Positions 19,597 through 27,623 of a DNA stretch of 64,000 nucleotides are shown one piece after another. The notes below the pieces were generated by a model. That model saw nothing but the letters and a program-made list of their open reading frames with translations. It was not told where the DNA came from and did no database searches. The stretch lies in NCBI GenBank assembly GCA_028284905.1, contig JANQQU010000060.1:83226-147225 (forward strand). The letters are read 5' to 3'. The stretch comes from Calditrichia bacterium (GTDB lineage Bacteria > Calditrichota > Calditrichia > RBG-13-44-9 > J075). Positions within the stretch are counted from its first letter, which is position 1; every line of letters starts with the position of its first letter. Position numbers and translations under genes: made by a program.

Positions 19597-20394
19597 TTAC
19601 AGTGCTTTCGTCCAATTTTGAATTTCCTGATATGCCCGGGAAAAATCAGGCTGCTGCCAAAAAGCGTCGTTCAGAATCATACACTGAAACCCGCTTTGTT
19701 TTATCAGCTTTAAATCATTTCCGCTCTTCGGAAATGTTCGAATCAACGCCAGACAGCCTTCAGGGATATTTTTCCGATATTCACCAAGCTCATTAATGGT
19801 AAACCCATCAGCCGGGCAATCCACATTAACCACTACGCCATGAACCTCTTCCGGGTTTAGATTTTCTGGCAGAAATCCATTCGGTGTTTCCAAATAAACT
19901 TCCAGTCCCATTTCATTAATCGCAGCAACGATATCGACAATTTTATCCGTTGGTGTAATTTCCGGGTCCAGAATAAATGCATCGCTGCCGATTGCTTTAC
20001 CCTGGTATATTTGGACCGGATCCAGGAAAAAGTCCCGTTGAATGACCGGATATTCCATACGCCTTTTTACCAAGTTTATCCATCCGGGGTCCCCGCCCAA
20101 AAAATAAGGGTCAGTTGAAATAATCAGGCCGGCATTCAGGCCAATCTGTTGAAGTGATTTTAAAACCAGCAAAGGATCAAATTGTTCAAGAGAAACCATT
20201 TCCGGAAAAAGGATTGATTTCATTTCTACTAACACAGGTAGTTCTTTTGCAGTCTCGATATCCACTTCCAGACTACGGAAATCGCGACCAACAGAAAATG
20301 CAGCAGCTTTCAGAAAGTCCGCATCAAAATTTGTAGTTAATGCAGCAATTTCCGGTGTTTTAGCAGCTTCTATTTGTTTGAACAATTGACTCAT
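19597..20394 (-). CDS. Divergent indole-3-glycerol-phosphate-synthase-like protein
   Basis: TIM-barrel protein of 265 residues that aligns along its length with TrpC. Recognisable blocks are LVEMKS (TrpC E-C-K), TDPYFLGG, RDFFLDPVQIY, YLETPN and VVVNVD. Against TrpC the lysine before the DF motif is Arg (QRDFF), the Ser-Pro-Ser phosphate-binding triplet after the first Lys is absent, and the late S-E-S-G motif is replaced by a TFPKSG stretch. Those are catalytic or substrate positions in TrpC, so ordinary IGPS activity is doubtful. It starts directly after the stop of the TrpD-like gene with no gap, so the two are coupled. It could be a genuine but unusual TrpC or a new activity. Confidence 0.7.
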   Translation of the reverse strand: MSQLFKQIEAAKTPEIAALTTNFDADFLKAAAFSVGRDFRSLEVDIETAKELPVLVEMKSILFPEMVSLEQFDPLLVLKSLQQIGLNAGLIISTDPYFLGGDPGWINLVKRRMEYPVIQRDFFLDPVQIYQGKAIGSDAFILDPEITPTDKIVDIVAAINEMGLEVYLETPNGFLPENLNPEEVHGVVVNVDCPADGFTINELGEYRKNIPEGCLALIRTFPKSGNDLKLIKQSGFQCMILNDAFWQQPDFSRAYQEIQNWTKAL

Positions 20395-21408
20395 CTATAG
20401 ATTCCGGCTAAACTCTATCAAATCTTCCAATTTTTTGAGCGCTGCACCGCTGTCAATCGCAGTCGTTGCCTGGGTTACACCATCTTTTATATCTTTCGCT
20501 ACGCCGGCCATTTTCAAGGCAGCGGCAGCATTATAAATGCTTATGTCGCGAGGGGCACCTTTTTCCCCTTTTAAGATATCCATCAGTATTCGGTAGTTGT
20601 CTTCGATGTCGCCGCCCTTAACGTCGTCAATCGAATGGGTTTTCAAGCCAACATCTTCCGGGAAAAGTTCATATTCCCGTATGTCATTATCTTCCAACTC
20701 AACCACATAGGTTTTGCCGGCAATATTCAGCTCATCCAGCCCATTTTCTCCGCTAACAATCATCGCCCGGAAAAGTCCGAACTCCCGAAGTACTTCTGCG
20801 ACCAAGTGTCCAAGGGTATGATCATAAACGCCGATCAAATGGCGTTTGGTTAATGCCGGTTTTGTTAAGGGATCCAGGATGTTGATCATGGTTCGGACAC
20901 CGAGTGTTCGTCGAACCCCGGCGAACTGCTTGAAGGTTGGTTTATAGCGAGGTGCAAAAATAAAGGCAAGGCCAATTGCTTTGAATACTTTATAAAACTC
21001 ATCCGGAAAAAGTTCGGTTTTAATACCGAGCTTCTTCAATATATCCGCACTGCCGCATCGACTGGAGATGGAGTGATAGCCATGCTTAACGACCTTTGCG
21101 CCAGCGCCCGCTGCAATAATCGCCGCGGCTGTCGAAATGTTAAATGTGCCTAAATTATCGCCACCGGTGCCACTGGTGTCGATAGCGTTATCATCATCAA
21201 TCGAAAGTGGTGTCACTCTTTTCCGGTATGCATCGACGGATCCGGCGATTTCATCCACTGTACCACCCTTCAACTGCAGCGCAACCAGAAAAGCGGAAAT
21301 CTGCGCTTCGGTTGCCTTGCCGGAAAGAATGTCATCCATTACCAGAAATGCTTCCCGGCGAGAAAGGGACTCTCCCTGGATAAACTTGTTAATCGCCTCT
21401 TTAATCAT
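20395..21408 (-). CDS. Anthranilate phosphoribosyltransferase-like protein (TrpD family)
   Basis: Class III phosphoribosyltransferase of 337 residues. PRPP and Mg-binding parts are intact: DTSGTGGD, FNISTA, SSRCGSAD and GLDE. The anthranilate side differs from TrpD: the usual KHGN is KHGY, GPLxNP is DPLTKP, and FAPxxH becomes FAPRYK. The Arg in RRTLGVRT is kept. These changes suggest either a diverged TrpD or an enzyme using another acceptor. It is followed without a gap by a TrpC-like gene that has also lost key residues, and preceded by a lipoprotein gene 18 bp upstream. No other trp gene is present. Confidence 0.78.
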   Translation of the reverse strand: MIKEAINKFIQGESLSRREAFLVMDDILSGKATEAQISAFLVALQLKGGTVDEIAGSVDAYRKRVTPLSIDDDNAIDTSGTGGDNLGTFNISTAAAIIAAGAGAKVVKHGYHSISSRCGSADILKKLGIKTELFPDEFYKVFKAIGLAFIFAPRYKPTFKQFAGVRRTLGVRTMINILDPLTKPALTKRHLIGVYDHTLGHLVAEVLREFGLFRAMIVSGENGLDELNIAGKTYVVELEDNDIREYELFPEDVGLKTHSIDDVKGGDIEDNYRILMDILKGEKGAPRDISIYNAAAALKMAGVAKDIKDGVTQATTAIDSGAALKKLEDLIEFSRNL

Positions 21409-21426
21409 CGTCTTACCACTTCCCTA

Positions 21427-22323
21427 TCAATCATTTAAACGTATTTGCCGATAATATTCTTCCACAATCATCATTGCTTCCGGGCTTATGGGCAAACTTT
21501 CCATTATCGGCAAGAACTCATGCGTAAAACGCCAGCTATCAGCTTCTTTCTTTGCAGAAATCTTACCCAAGAGTTCACCATCTCCACCGCATTCTGCTAA
21601 AGCGGTTTTGCCGACATACTCGAAACGACTTTCCTGATTATTGCCCAGCAAAATGAGATTGAGCCAGCTAAAATCTGCGGCCAACTTACGTGCACTTTCC
21701 CAATCTCCATGATATAGAAGCACATGAAAATCGTTTTCCTCGGCCGCTGCGGAGGCGGCAGTCAATACTTCTCCGGCTGCTTTAAATTGCATTCCGGATG
21801 GTTGAATAAAATGAAAAGTTTCTTTATTCACAAGCCCCAAAATAACAATTTTAAATTCCTGGTAACTTATTTCTTGCGAACGGATTAGTGGAATTTTTTC
21901 CGGCTCCTCTAAAAACAAATTAGCGGAAAGGAATGGCAATTCCGCTTGCTTATCAATGGTGTTTTCTTTCAGGAAATCTACAGACTCAACAAACTCCTGG
22001 TCACCCAGGTTAAGCGCGTCATATTTAGCCAGCCAAAGCATTTTCAACATGGCCTGATTGGCAGCCGGCAATGAGTAGCTTGTTAACATATCCCCGGTGT
22101 CCAGCAAAATGGTATTAGGATTTTGGGTGCGGATGTTCTTGAGTTGGGCGAGAATGCGATCAAATCCACCAACAGTGTCTCCACCACATTGGCAGTCTTC
22201 GATTGCACCATTAAGGTTCGAGGTAAAAACGATTTCGATCACGTCTTCATTTCCCTCTGCACATGCATTGCAAAGGAAAAGCAAAATCAACAAGAACAAG
22301 ACGTTAAGCTTTCCAAACACCAT
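21427..22323 (-). CDS. Lipoprotein with degenerate metallophosphatase fold
   Basis: Predicted exported lipoprotein of 298 residues. The start at 22323 is chosen because it opens onto the signal sequence; the frame extends to 22371. A hydrophobic stretch ends in LCNAC, a lipobox-like site. The fold resembles the 5'-nucleotidase/UshA metallophosphatase family: CQCGGDTVGGFDR, ILLDTGD and NLGDQEF align with its blocks. The first metal motif, normally D-x-H, reads SNLNG, and the N-H-E block reads D-Q-E, so the dinuclear metal site looks lost. A binding or structural role is more likely than catalysis. It heads the TrpD-like, TrpC-like, mltG, men run. Confidence 0.65.
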   Translation of the reverse strand: MVFGKLNVLFLLILLFLCNACAEGNEDVIEIVFTSNLNGAIEDCQCGGDTVGGFDRILAQLKNIRTQNPNTILLDTGDMLTSYSLPAANQAMLKMLWLAKYDALNLGDQEFVESVDFLKENTIDKQAELPFLSANLFLEEPEKIPLIRSQEISYQEFKIVILGLVNKETFHFIQPSGMQFKAAGEVLTAASAAAEENDFHVLLYHGDWESARKLAADFSWLNLILLGNNQESRFEYVGKTALAECGGDGELLGKISAKKEADSWRFTHEFLPIMESLPISPEAMMIVEEYYRQIRLND

Positions 22324-22380
22324 AGGCTGACTTTCTCGCTTTGCTCGACTTCGACATTCACCAAACAACAACTTCGGCTA

Positions 22381-22411
22381 AAAAAAATAAACCGCCTGTG
22401 AGCGGTTTATT
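22381..22411 (-). terminator. Rho-independent terminator after the DUF4388 response regulator
   Basis: Ten-base stem AATAAACCGC / GCGGTTTATT with a 6-base loop. On the minus strand it is followed by a T-run (complement of the A-run at 22381-22387), about 30 bp beyond the response regulator stop. Confidence 0.85.
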
Positions 22412-22440
22412 TATAAAACTTATAAATGTATTGATAAAGA

Positions 22441-23169
22441 CTAGTCGTTCAGGTTATGCTCATCTTCCAGCCGGCATGCTTCGATTAGCACATTCATCGT
22501 TGAACCAGTGATGTTCTTTTCAACCTCTTTCATTCCCGGCTCAAAACGAAATTTGCCCTTAGATGACGGCACAACTTTGTAAATTGCGTCTTCACCTAGC
22601 AAGCTACCATATTTACCGTAGGCCATCTGACCATAATGAAATACGATCTCGCCTTTTTCAGAGGCTTCGACATAAAGCGTACCACTGCGCTGATTGAGAT
22701 TCAACAATTGAATTACTTCTGCCAGGGAAAGATCAGCCAGATTGCCTTCAAATCCTTTTACGGATTCACCGGGATTATTGTCAAAAGATTTTACCCGATT
22801 CGCTCTTTCCAAAAGGGTTTCCACTTTTTCCAGCAACACGGATCTGTCAACCGGTTTTACCAGGTATTCGTCTGCGCCGGCCCGGAAACCACGAATTTCC
22901 ATTTCCTGGTCCTCTAAACTGGTAAGAAAGATAAACGGCACCATTGGGATCGGGGAATTCTCCCGAATCATCCAACAAAACTCAATGCCATCAGTCATAG
23001 GCATCATTACATCCGAGATAACCAAATCCGGCAATACCTTTTTTGCCTCTTCAAGTCCTTCGTCGCCATTTCCTGCCTGAGCGACATCATATCCGGCCTT
23101 TTCCAGACTAATTTTCAGAAGCTTTAGGACGTGCTCATTGTCATCCACGATCAGAATTTTCTTTCCCAT
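22441..23169 (-). CDS. Response regulator with PatA/DUF4388 output domain
   Basis: Two-domain signalling protein of 242 residues. Residues 1-125 form a receiver domain with the DD pair (IVDDNE), phosphoacceptor Asp in VISDVMMP (~residue 53), Thr in FLTS and Lys in LVKP. Residues ~140-242 match DUF4388 (FEGNLADLSLAEVIQLL and RSGTLYV), a domain common in Deinococcus, Myxococcus and FCB regulators, whose output is protein contacts rather than DNA binding. It has its own promoter overlapping the end of the neighbouring GGDEF-like gene and its own terminator, so it is monocistronic. The partner kinase is unknown. Confidence 0.92.
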   Translation of the reverse strand: MGKKILIVDDNEHVLKLLKISLEKAGYDVAQAGNGDEGLEEAKKVLPDLVISDVMMPMTDGIEFCWMIRENSPIPMVPFIFLTSLEDQEMEIRGFRAGADEYLVKPVDRSVLLEKVETLLERANRVKSFDNNPGESVKGFEGNLADLSLAEVIQLLNLNQRSGTLYVEASEKGEIVFHYGQMAYGKYGSLLGEDAIYKVVPSSKGKFRFEPGMKEVEKNITGSTMNVLIEACRLEDEHNLND

Positions 23170-23200
23170 TGCTTATCTCGACCTATGTTAAATGATATAT

Positions 23201-23229
23201 ATTATATACAATCTTTTATTTTGACTCAA
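23201..23229 (-). promoter_or_regulatory. Sigma70-type promoter for the DUF4388 response regulator
   Basis: Reading the minus strand: TTGAGT (23229-23224), a 17-base spacer, then TATAAT (23206-23201), about 32 bp before the ATG. The -35 box overlaps the stop codon of the upstream gene. Confidence 0.65.
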
Positions 23230-24233
23230 GCTAATTCGGAGAATCGAATGGTCATATTTCGTCCGTTCTTTTTCGCCTGATTCAGTGCATTCTCTGCTTG
23301 TTTGTTCAAATCTCCGGCAACAGGACTTACTAATCCTAAAGCAGCCAGCCCAATACTGGAAGTTACGTGCATTGGCGTTTGTCGCCGATTTGAAGTTGCG
23401 GCAAAATCCTGGTCAAAATATTTTGTTTGCAATATAGCGGACCGTACTTTTTCTGCCTCATAGAACGCTGTCTTTTCATCCGTCTCCGGTAACAGAATCG
23501 CAAATTTATTATTCTTTAAACGAAAAACAATGTCTGAAGGACGTGTATTTTTAAGAATCACATTCGCGATCCGGATTAATACATAGTCGCCAGTTTTCTC
23601 TCCGTATGCTTCATTGACTTTCCGAAAGTAATCAACGTCAACCAAAACCAGGGAAAGGCTCGCCTGATTTTTTACGGCATTTTCTAATTCTTTTTCAGAA
23701 CGCCGGGCGAAAGAATCATTGTTATATAAACCAGTAAGCGAGTCTGTGATTTGATTATTCTCAAGCTCCGGCACTTTTTTTTGTAATAAATCATCCCCGG
23801 GGATATTTCGCCCTTGCTTTTTCAGGATCAGCTGATTATCACTTCGCAGGCGGCTCATCAGTTGTTTATGATGCAGCAACGCATTTGTTTTTGCGATTAA
23901 CTCTTTGGCATTAAAGGGTTTAAGGAGGTAATCATCTGCCCCCATTTCCATCCCTTTTTCGCGATGCTCACGGTCTGTATAATTGGCAGAAAGAAAAATT
24001 ATGGGAATATCTTTGGTTTTCGGACCGGTTTTTAATTTATGGCAAGCTTCAAAGCCATTCATTACCGGCATTAATGCATCAAGAATAATCAGGCCGGGTT
24101 TTTCGCTTTCTGCGATTTCCAGACCGATTTGTCCATTTTCGGCTCTTAATACTTCAAAATCATAAAAGATGAACAGATGTTCCAGCGTATCCAGCATGTC
24201 AACATTGTCATCAACAATTAATATCTTAGCCAT
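23226..24233 (-). CDS. Response regulator with degenerate GGDEF domain
   Basis: Receiver domain (residues 1-~125: IVDDNVDM, phosphoacceptor in LILDALMP, LKPF) linked through a helix to a diguanylate-cyclase-fold domain starting at DSLTGLYNN. The fold markers VLVDVDYF and SSIGLA are present, but the active-site motif that should read GG(D/E)EF is KNNKF (~residue 240), so cyclase activity is not expected. No I-site (RxxD) ahead of it is evident, because the preceding residues are FRLK. The start at 24233 (ATG) is preferred over a TTG at 24242. It probably acts by binding a partner or nucleotide. Confidence 0.88.
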   Translation of the reverse strand: MAKILIVDDNVDMLDTLEHLFIFYDFEVLRAENGQIGLEIAESEKPGLIILDALMPVMNGFEACHKLKTGPKTKDIPIIFLSANYTDREHREKGMEMGADDYLLKPFNAKELIAKTNALLHHKQLMSRLRSDNQLILKKQGRNIPGDDLLQKKVPELENNQITDSLTGLYNNDSFARRSEKELENAVKNQASLSLVLVDVDYFRKVNEAYGEKTGDYVLIRIANVILKNTRPSDIVFRLKNNKFAILLPETDEKTAFYEAEKVRSAILQTKYFDQDFAATSNRRQTPMHVTSSIGLAALGLVSPVAGDLNKQAENALNQAKKNGRNMTIRFSELA

Positions 24234-24281
24234 AAAAAACAAAATTCCGCTGCTTATGAGATGGGTAGTTCAATAAACAAC

Positions 24282-24316
24282 AAAGCCCGACGCACCTAAG
24301 AGGTAACCGGGTTTTA
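24282..24316 (-). terminator. Nested hairpin, probable terminator of accB-accC-gcvH
   Basis: AGCCCG (24284-24289) pairs with CGGGTT (24308-24313), enclosing ACCT-AAG-AGGT. On the minus strand the stem is followed by the T-rich TTTGTTGTTT, consistent with a terminator ~110 bp beyond gcvH. It could instead be a leader structure of the response regulator gene downstream. Confidence 0.55.
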
Positions 24317-24429
24317 TTGATTTAGAAAAACTATAGCATTTACTTGACCCATCTGATATTACACGAATAAGATCCATTTACTCGTTATTAGTCTACTTCC
24401 ATCTTCTCAGCTAAACACCGAGAAAAATC

Positions 24430-24813
24430 TTAACTGGCTTCAATAAAACTATTATAATCAGAGGCATTGAGTAAATTATCAATTTCTTGCATATCAGAAA
24501 TTTTAATTTTTAACAACCAGCCTTTTTCATAGGGATCTTCGTTAACTACTTCCGGATTATCTTCCAAATCCTCGTTTACCGCCACGACTGTACCGGTAAG
24601 TGGCGCATACAAATCACTAACCGCTTTTACAGCTTCAACGGTTCCGAAGGTATCGCCAGCAGCAACCTCATCATTAACTTCCGGAAGTTCGAGATAAACG
24701 ATATCCCCTAACTGTTCCTGCGCATAATCGGTAATTCCGATTGTGGCAACGTCACCCTCTATTTTTGCCCATTCATGCTCTTTTGTATAACTCAAATTGT
24801 CAGGAAGGTTCAT
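24430..24813 (-). CDS. gcvH: Glycine cleavage system H protein
   Basis: Lipoyl carrier protein of 127 residues that shuttles the aminomethyl group between glycine cleavage enzymes. The lipoylation site Lys is in [13 protein letters not shown] (~residue 64). The N-terminus SYTKEHEWA and the central [19 protein letters not shown] are family hallmarks. Its ATG overlaps the accC stop by 4 bp, so it is translationally coupled to biotin carboxylase. No gcvP or gcvT is nearby. In such a setting it may also serve as a lipoyl donor or relay. Confidence 0.96.
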   Translation of the reverse strand: MNLPDNLSYTKEHEWAKIEGDVATIGITDYAQEQLGDIVYLELPEVNDEVAAGDTFGTVEAVKAVSDLYAPLTGTVVAVNEDLEDNPEVVNEDPYEKGWLLKIKISDMQEIDNLLNASDYNSFIEAS

Positions 24814-26201
24814 CTCTTGATCTCCAATCTCGATTCTTCGGTTTCAATTTGCTCTTTTATCTTGTCATAGATTTTCTCAAGAAAATGGGTATCAAAATCA
24901 CCCTCGACAAATTCAGGTGTTTGGATTACCTGCTGATGAAATGGCGTTGTCGTTTTAATGCCTTCGATTACAAACTCATGCAATGCCCGCTTCAAACGAT
25001 TGATCGCTTCGCTTCGGTTACGGGCATGGACGATCAATTTTGCAATCAAAGAATCATAAAACGGCGGCACTCGATAAGAATTATAGATATGGGTATCTAT
25101 ACGAATCCCCGGGCCCCCGGCAAAGTGAAGACTGGTAATTTCTCCCGGGGAAGGCATAAAGTTATTGACCGGGTCTTCAGCATTAATTCGACATTCAATA
25201 GAGTGGCCACGCGGGTATAAATCTTTCTGGCGAATTTTCATTTCTTCACCAGCCGCGATACGAATCTGTTCTTTAATAAGGTCAACCCCATAGACCATTT
25301 CCGTCACCGGATGTTCTACCTGGATACGGGTATTCATTTCCATAAAATAAAAGTTATTGGAAGAGTCGAGTAAAAACTCAATTGTGCCGGCGCTTTCGTA
25401 TTTCACAAATTTTGCGCCTTTTACAGCAACGTCGCCCATTTTTTTACGAAGCTTTTCATCAACGACCGGCGATGGTGCTTCTTCGATCAATTTTTGATGA
25501 CGGCGCTGAATCGAGCATTCACGTTCGCCAAGATGGACAACATTGCCAAACTTGTCCCCCAGCAGCTGTATCTCAATGTGGCGAGGGCTCTCAATATACT
25601 TTTCAACATAAAGGTCAGGATTGCCAAAGCCGGCATCCGCCTCTGCAGAAGCCATCATGTAGCTATTCGAAAGGCTTTGCTCATCACGCACGATGCGCAT
25701 TCCTTTCCCGCCGCCACCAGCTACTGCTTTGAGGATAACCGGGAAACCAATTTCCTTGGCAACTTTCATTGCTTCTTCTTCCGACTCAACGATACCATCA
25801 CTGCCAGGCACCCCGGGCACACCGGCCTTCTTCATGGTTGTTTTTGCAACTGCTTTGTCTCCCATTTTGCGAATAACATCCGCAGAGGGGCCGATAAAGG
25901 TGATGCCGCATGTGTCGCACATCTCGGCAAATTCAGCATTTTCAGCAAGGAATCCATAACCGGGATGCACAGCATCCGCACCGGTAATCTCTGCAGCAGA
26001 AAGGATACTGGCTTTATTCAAATAGCTTTTGGTACTTTCCGGTGGGCCGATGCAAACACTTTCGTCAGCAAAGATGGTATGTGAAGCGGTGGCATCCTGA
26101 GTCGAATATACCGCAACTGTTTTTACGCCAATTTCTTTACATGCGCGTATAATTCTTAGCGCAATTTCACCGCGGTTCGCGATCAGAATTTTTTTAAACA
26201 A
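24810..26201 (-). CDS. accC: Acetyl-CoA carboxylase, biotin carboxylase subunit
   Basis: ATP-dependent carboxylation of the biotin on AccB, the first half-reaction of malonyl-CoA formation. It starts [17 protein letters not shown], characteristic of the family. ATP-grasp features are visible: [13 protein letters not shown] (~residue 160), [19 protein letters not shown], and [14 protein letters not shown] (~290). The length of 463 is slightly over the usual 445-450 because of a charged C-terminal tail. It follows accB by 71 bp and overlaps gcvH. The carboxyltransferase subunits are not in the window, so pairing with propionyl-CoA carboxylase subunits is also possible. Confidence 0.95.
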   Translation of the reverse strand: MFKKILIANRGEIALRIIRACKEIGVKTVAVYSTQDATASHTIFADESVCIGPPESTKSYLNKASILSAAEITGADAVHPGYGFLAENAEFAEMCDTCGITFIGPSADVIRKMGDKAVAKTTMKKAGVPGVPGSDGIVESEEEAMKVAKEIGFPVILKAVAGGGGKGMRIVRDEQSLSNSYMMASAEADAGFGNPDLYVEKYIESPRHIEIQLLGDKFGNVVHLGERECSIQRRHQKLIEEAPSPVVDEKLRKKMGDVAVKGAKFVKYESAGTIEFLLDSSNNFYFMEMNTRIQVEHPVTEMVYGVDLIKEQIRIAAGEEMKIRQKDLYPRGHSIECRINAEDPVNNFMPSPGEITSLHFAGGPGIRIDTHIYNSYRVPPFYDSLIAKLIVHARNRSEAINRLKRALHEFVIEGIKTTTPFHQQVIQTPEFVEGDFDTHFLEKIYDKIKEQIETEESRLEIKR

Positions 26202-26272
26202 AGAATCTCTACCTCCAGTTCATCTCGGAAAAAGTAATACTGTTTTCGCGGAAGTTCTCTATAGGGTAAGCG

Positions 26273-26770
26273 CTATTTTTCCAGCAGGAACAGGACTTGA
26301 TTAAATTCTACCGGAGAAGCATTCTCTACCATGATCTTGGCAATTTTGCCAGCATGTTCCGATTCGATTTCATTCATCAGCTTCATCGCTTCTACGATAC
26401 ACAATACGGCGCCCTGGGCGACAGTGTCACCTACTTCTACATATGAATCAGCATCCGGTGCCGGTGAGCGATAAAAAGTGCCGACCATGGGTGAACGCAC
26501 TTCGATATATTTGTCTGTGTCAACTGCTTCGGCTGCAGCAGCAGGTGCTGCAGTTGCAGCGGGAGCCGCTGCGGCGGGTGCGGCTGCTTCTACCTGGGTA
26601 ACAGGCATTTGAGGTTGTACATAGACCGGATTCACCATGCCGTTCGCCGGGGCTTCCGGGTTGCTATGTTTGAGAATACGGATTTTACGACCGTCCTCTT
26701 CTAACTCCAGTTCGCTGATATCACTTTTTTCAACGATTTTGATTAACTGCTTAATCTCCTGTATATCCAT
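26273..26770 (-). CDS. accB: Biotin carboxyl carrier protein
   Basis: Carries biotin between carboxylase and transferase. The start at 26770 is set by a GGAGGTGG ribosome-binding site directly upstream, giving 165 residues; the frame continues to 26890 but across the promoter. The N-terminal [10 protein letters not shown] region is followed by a Pro/Ala-rich linker (~75-100) and a biotinyl domain with [11 protein letters not shown] holding the biotinylated Lys (~residue 130). It is co-directional with accC. A sigma70-type promoter and a flanking inverted repeat lie just upstream. BirA, which would charge it, is encoded at 37599-38408. Confidence 0.95.
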   Translation of the reverse strand: MDIQEIKQLIKIVEKSDISELELEEDGRKIRILKHSNPEAPANGMVNPVYVQPQMPVTQVEAAAPAAAAPAATAAPAAAAEAVDTDKYIEVRSPMVGTFYRSPAPDADSYVEVGDTVAQGAVLCIVEAMKLMNEIESEHAGKIAKIMVENASPVEFNQVLFLLEK

Positions 26771-26797
26771 GCCACCTCCGGTAGATTGACTTGTGGT

Positions 26798-26870
26798 TAA
26801 GACCAGAAAATATAGTTCTTTGTTAAAATTTTTGCAAGCTAAATTTAGATCGAAACAGGCGCTGGTCTTA
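26798..26870. promoter_or_regulatory. Inverted repeat flanking the accB promoter
   Basis: TAAGACCAG (26798-26806) and CTGGTCTTA (26862-26870) are perfect 9-bp inverted arms 55 bp apart. On the minus strand one arm covers the expected transcription start and the other lies ~25 bp upstream of the -35 box, which fits a pair of operator half-sites or a loop. Confidence 0.4.
26809..26837 (-). promoter_or_regulatory. Sigma70-type promoter for accB
   Basis: Minus strand: TTGCAA (26837-26832), a 17-base spacer, then TATATT (26814-26809). The predicted start of transcription is ~30 bp before the accB ATG. Confidence 0.6.
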
Positions 26871-26939
26871 GTAAAAATGCCCCTAATCAATTGATAAACA
26901 TTAACGTATCGCTATATATAAATCGGTAATTTTCAATAT

Positions 26940-27623
26940 TTATTTTTGAGAGCGATCACCCGCATCGGCTTCTCTTCCCCCACCCTGCCTATCTGCATCT
27001 ACTGGCAAATATACTCCATGCTCATATATATAATTTTCAACAACTTCCGGTAGACTGTATTTAATGCTTTTGCCCGCGCTTATCCTTGCGCGAATTTCCG
27101 TTGCGGAAATTTCCATCAAAGGTGTTTCTACAAAATGAAAACCGGCAGTTAAAGGATGCTCTGTGATACGGTTGTCATAGCCGGGTCTGCCAAATGCGAT
27201 AAAGTCACAAAGTGTTACTAGCTGCTCAGCCCCCTTCCAATCTGGAAAGCCTGTCAGGTTATCTGCCCCAACAAGAAAAAAGAACTGATAATTATCCGCA
27301 GAATATGTTTGACGCAATATTCGTATGGTATCTATGGTGTAAGATACCTTATCGCGATCCAATTCACAGGTGTCAACTGCAAAGGAAGGATTCCCCTGGA
27401 TTGCTAGTTCTAGCATCTTTAAGCGATGGTGAGCTTCGGCGATTTCAGCGTTTTTCTTGAAAGGATTTTTTTTCGCCGGGATAAAGATAATTTTATCCAG
27501 TGCACAAGCTTCCCGAACAGTTTCCGCAACAAGTAAATGTCCCAAATGAACCGGATTAAAACTGCCGCCGAACAACCCTATACGCTTAACTATTGTCTCG
27601 CTCGCTAAGCTCGGCAGTACCAT
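26940..27623 (-). CDS. nadD: Nicotinate-nucleotide adenylyltransferase
   Basis: Adenylates nicotinate mononucleotide in NAD synthesis. The nucleotidyltransferase motif GGSFNPVHLGH (~residues 19-29) is complete, and the C-terminal SATEIRARI is the second ATP-binding motif. The product is 227 residues, with a slightly long N-terminus. The start at 27623 lies 38 bp inside bamD and has no clear ribosome-binding site; no better ATG, GTG or TTG exists before the catalytic motif, so coupling to bamD translation is likely. A short hydrophilic C-terminal tail (GGGREADAGD) is unusual. Confidence 0.93.
   Translation of the reverse strand: MVLPSLASETIVKRIGLFGGSFNPVHLGHLLVAETVREACALDKIIFIPAKKNPFKKNAEIAEAHHRLKMLELAIQGNPSFAVDTCELDRDKVSYTIDTIRILRQTYSADNYQFFFLVGADNLTGFPDWKGAEQLVTLCDFIAFGRPGYDNRITEHPLTAGFHFVETPLMEISATEIRARISAGKSIKYSLPEVVENYIYEHGVYLPVDADRQGGGREADAGDRSQK

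Noticed and set aside
24282..24320. Resemblance to a GEMM/c-di-GMP riboswitch (CAAAGCC and GGTAACCGGG on the plus strand)
   Set aside because: It is too short, lacks the first aptamer stem, is on the wrong strand for the regulator gene, and is better explained as a terminator hairpin.
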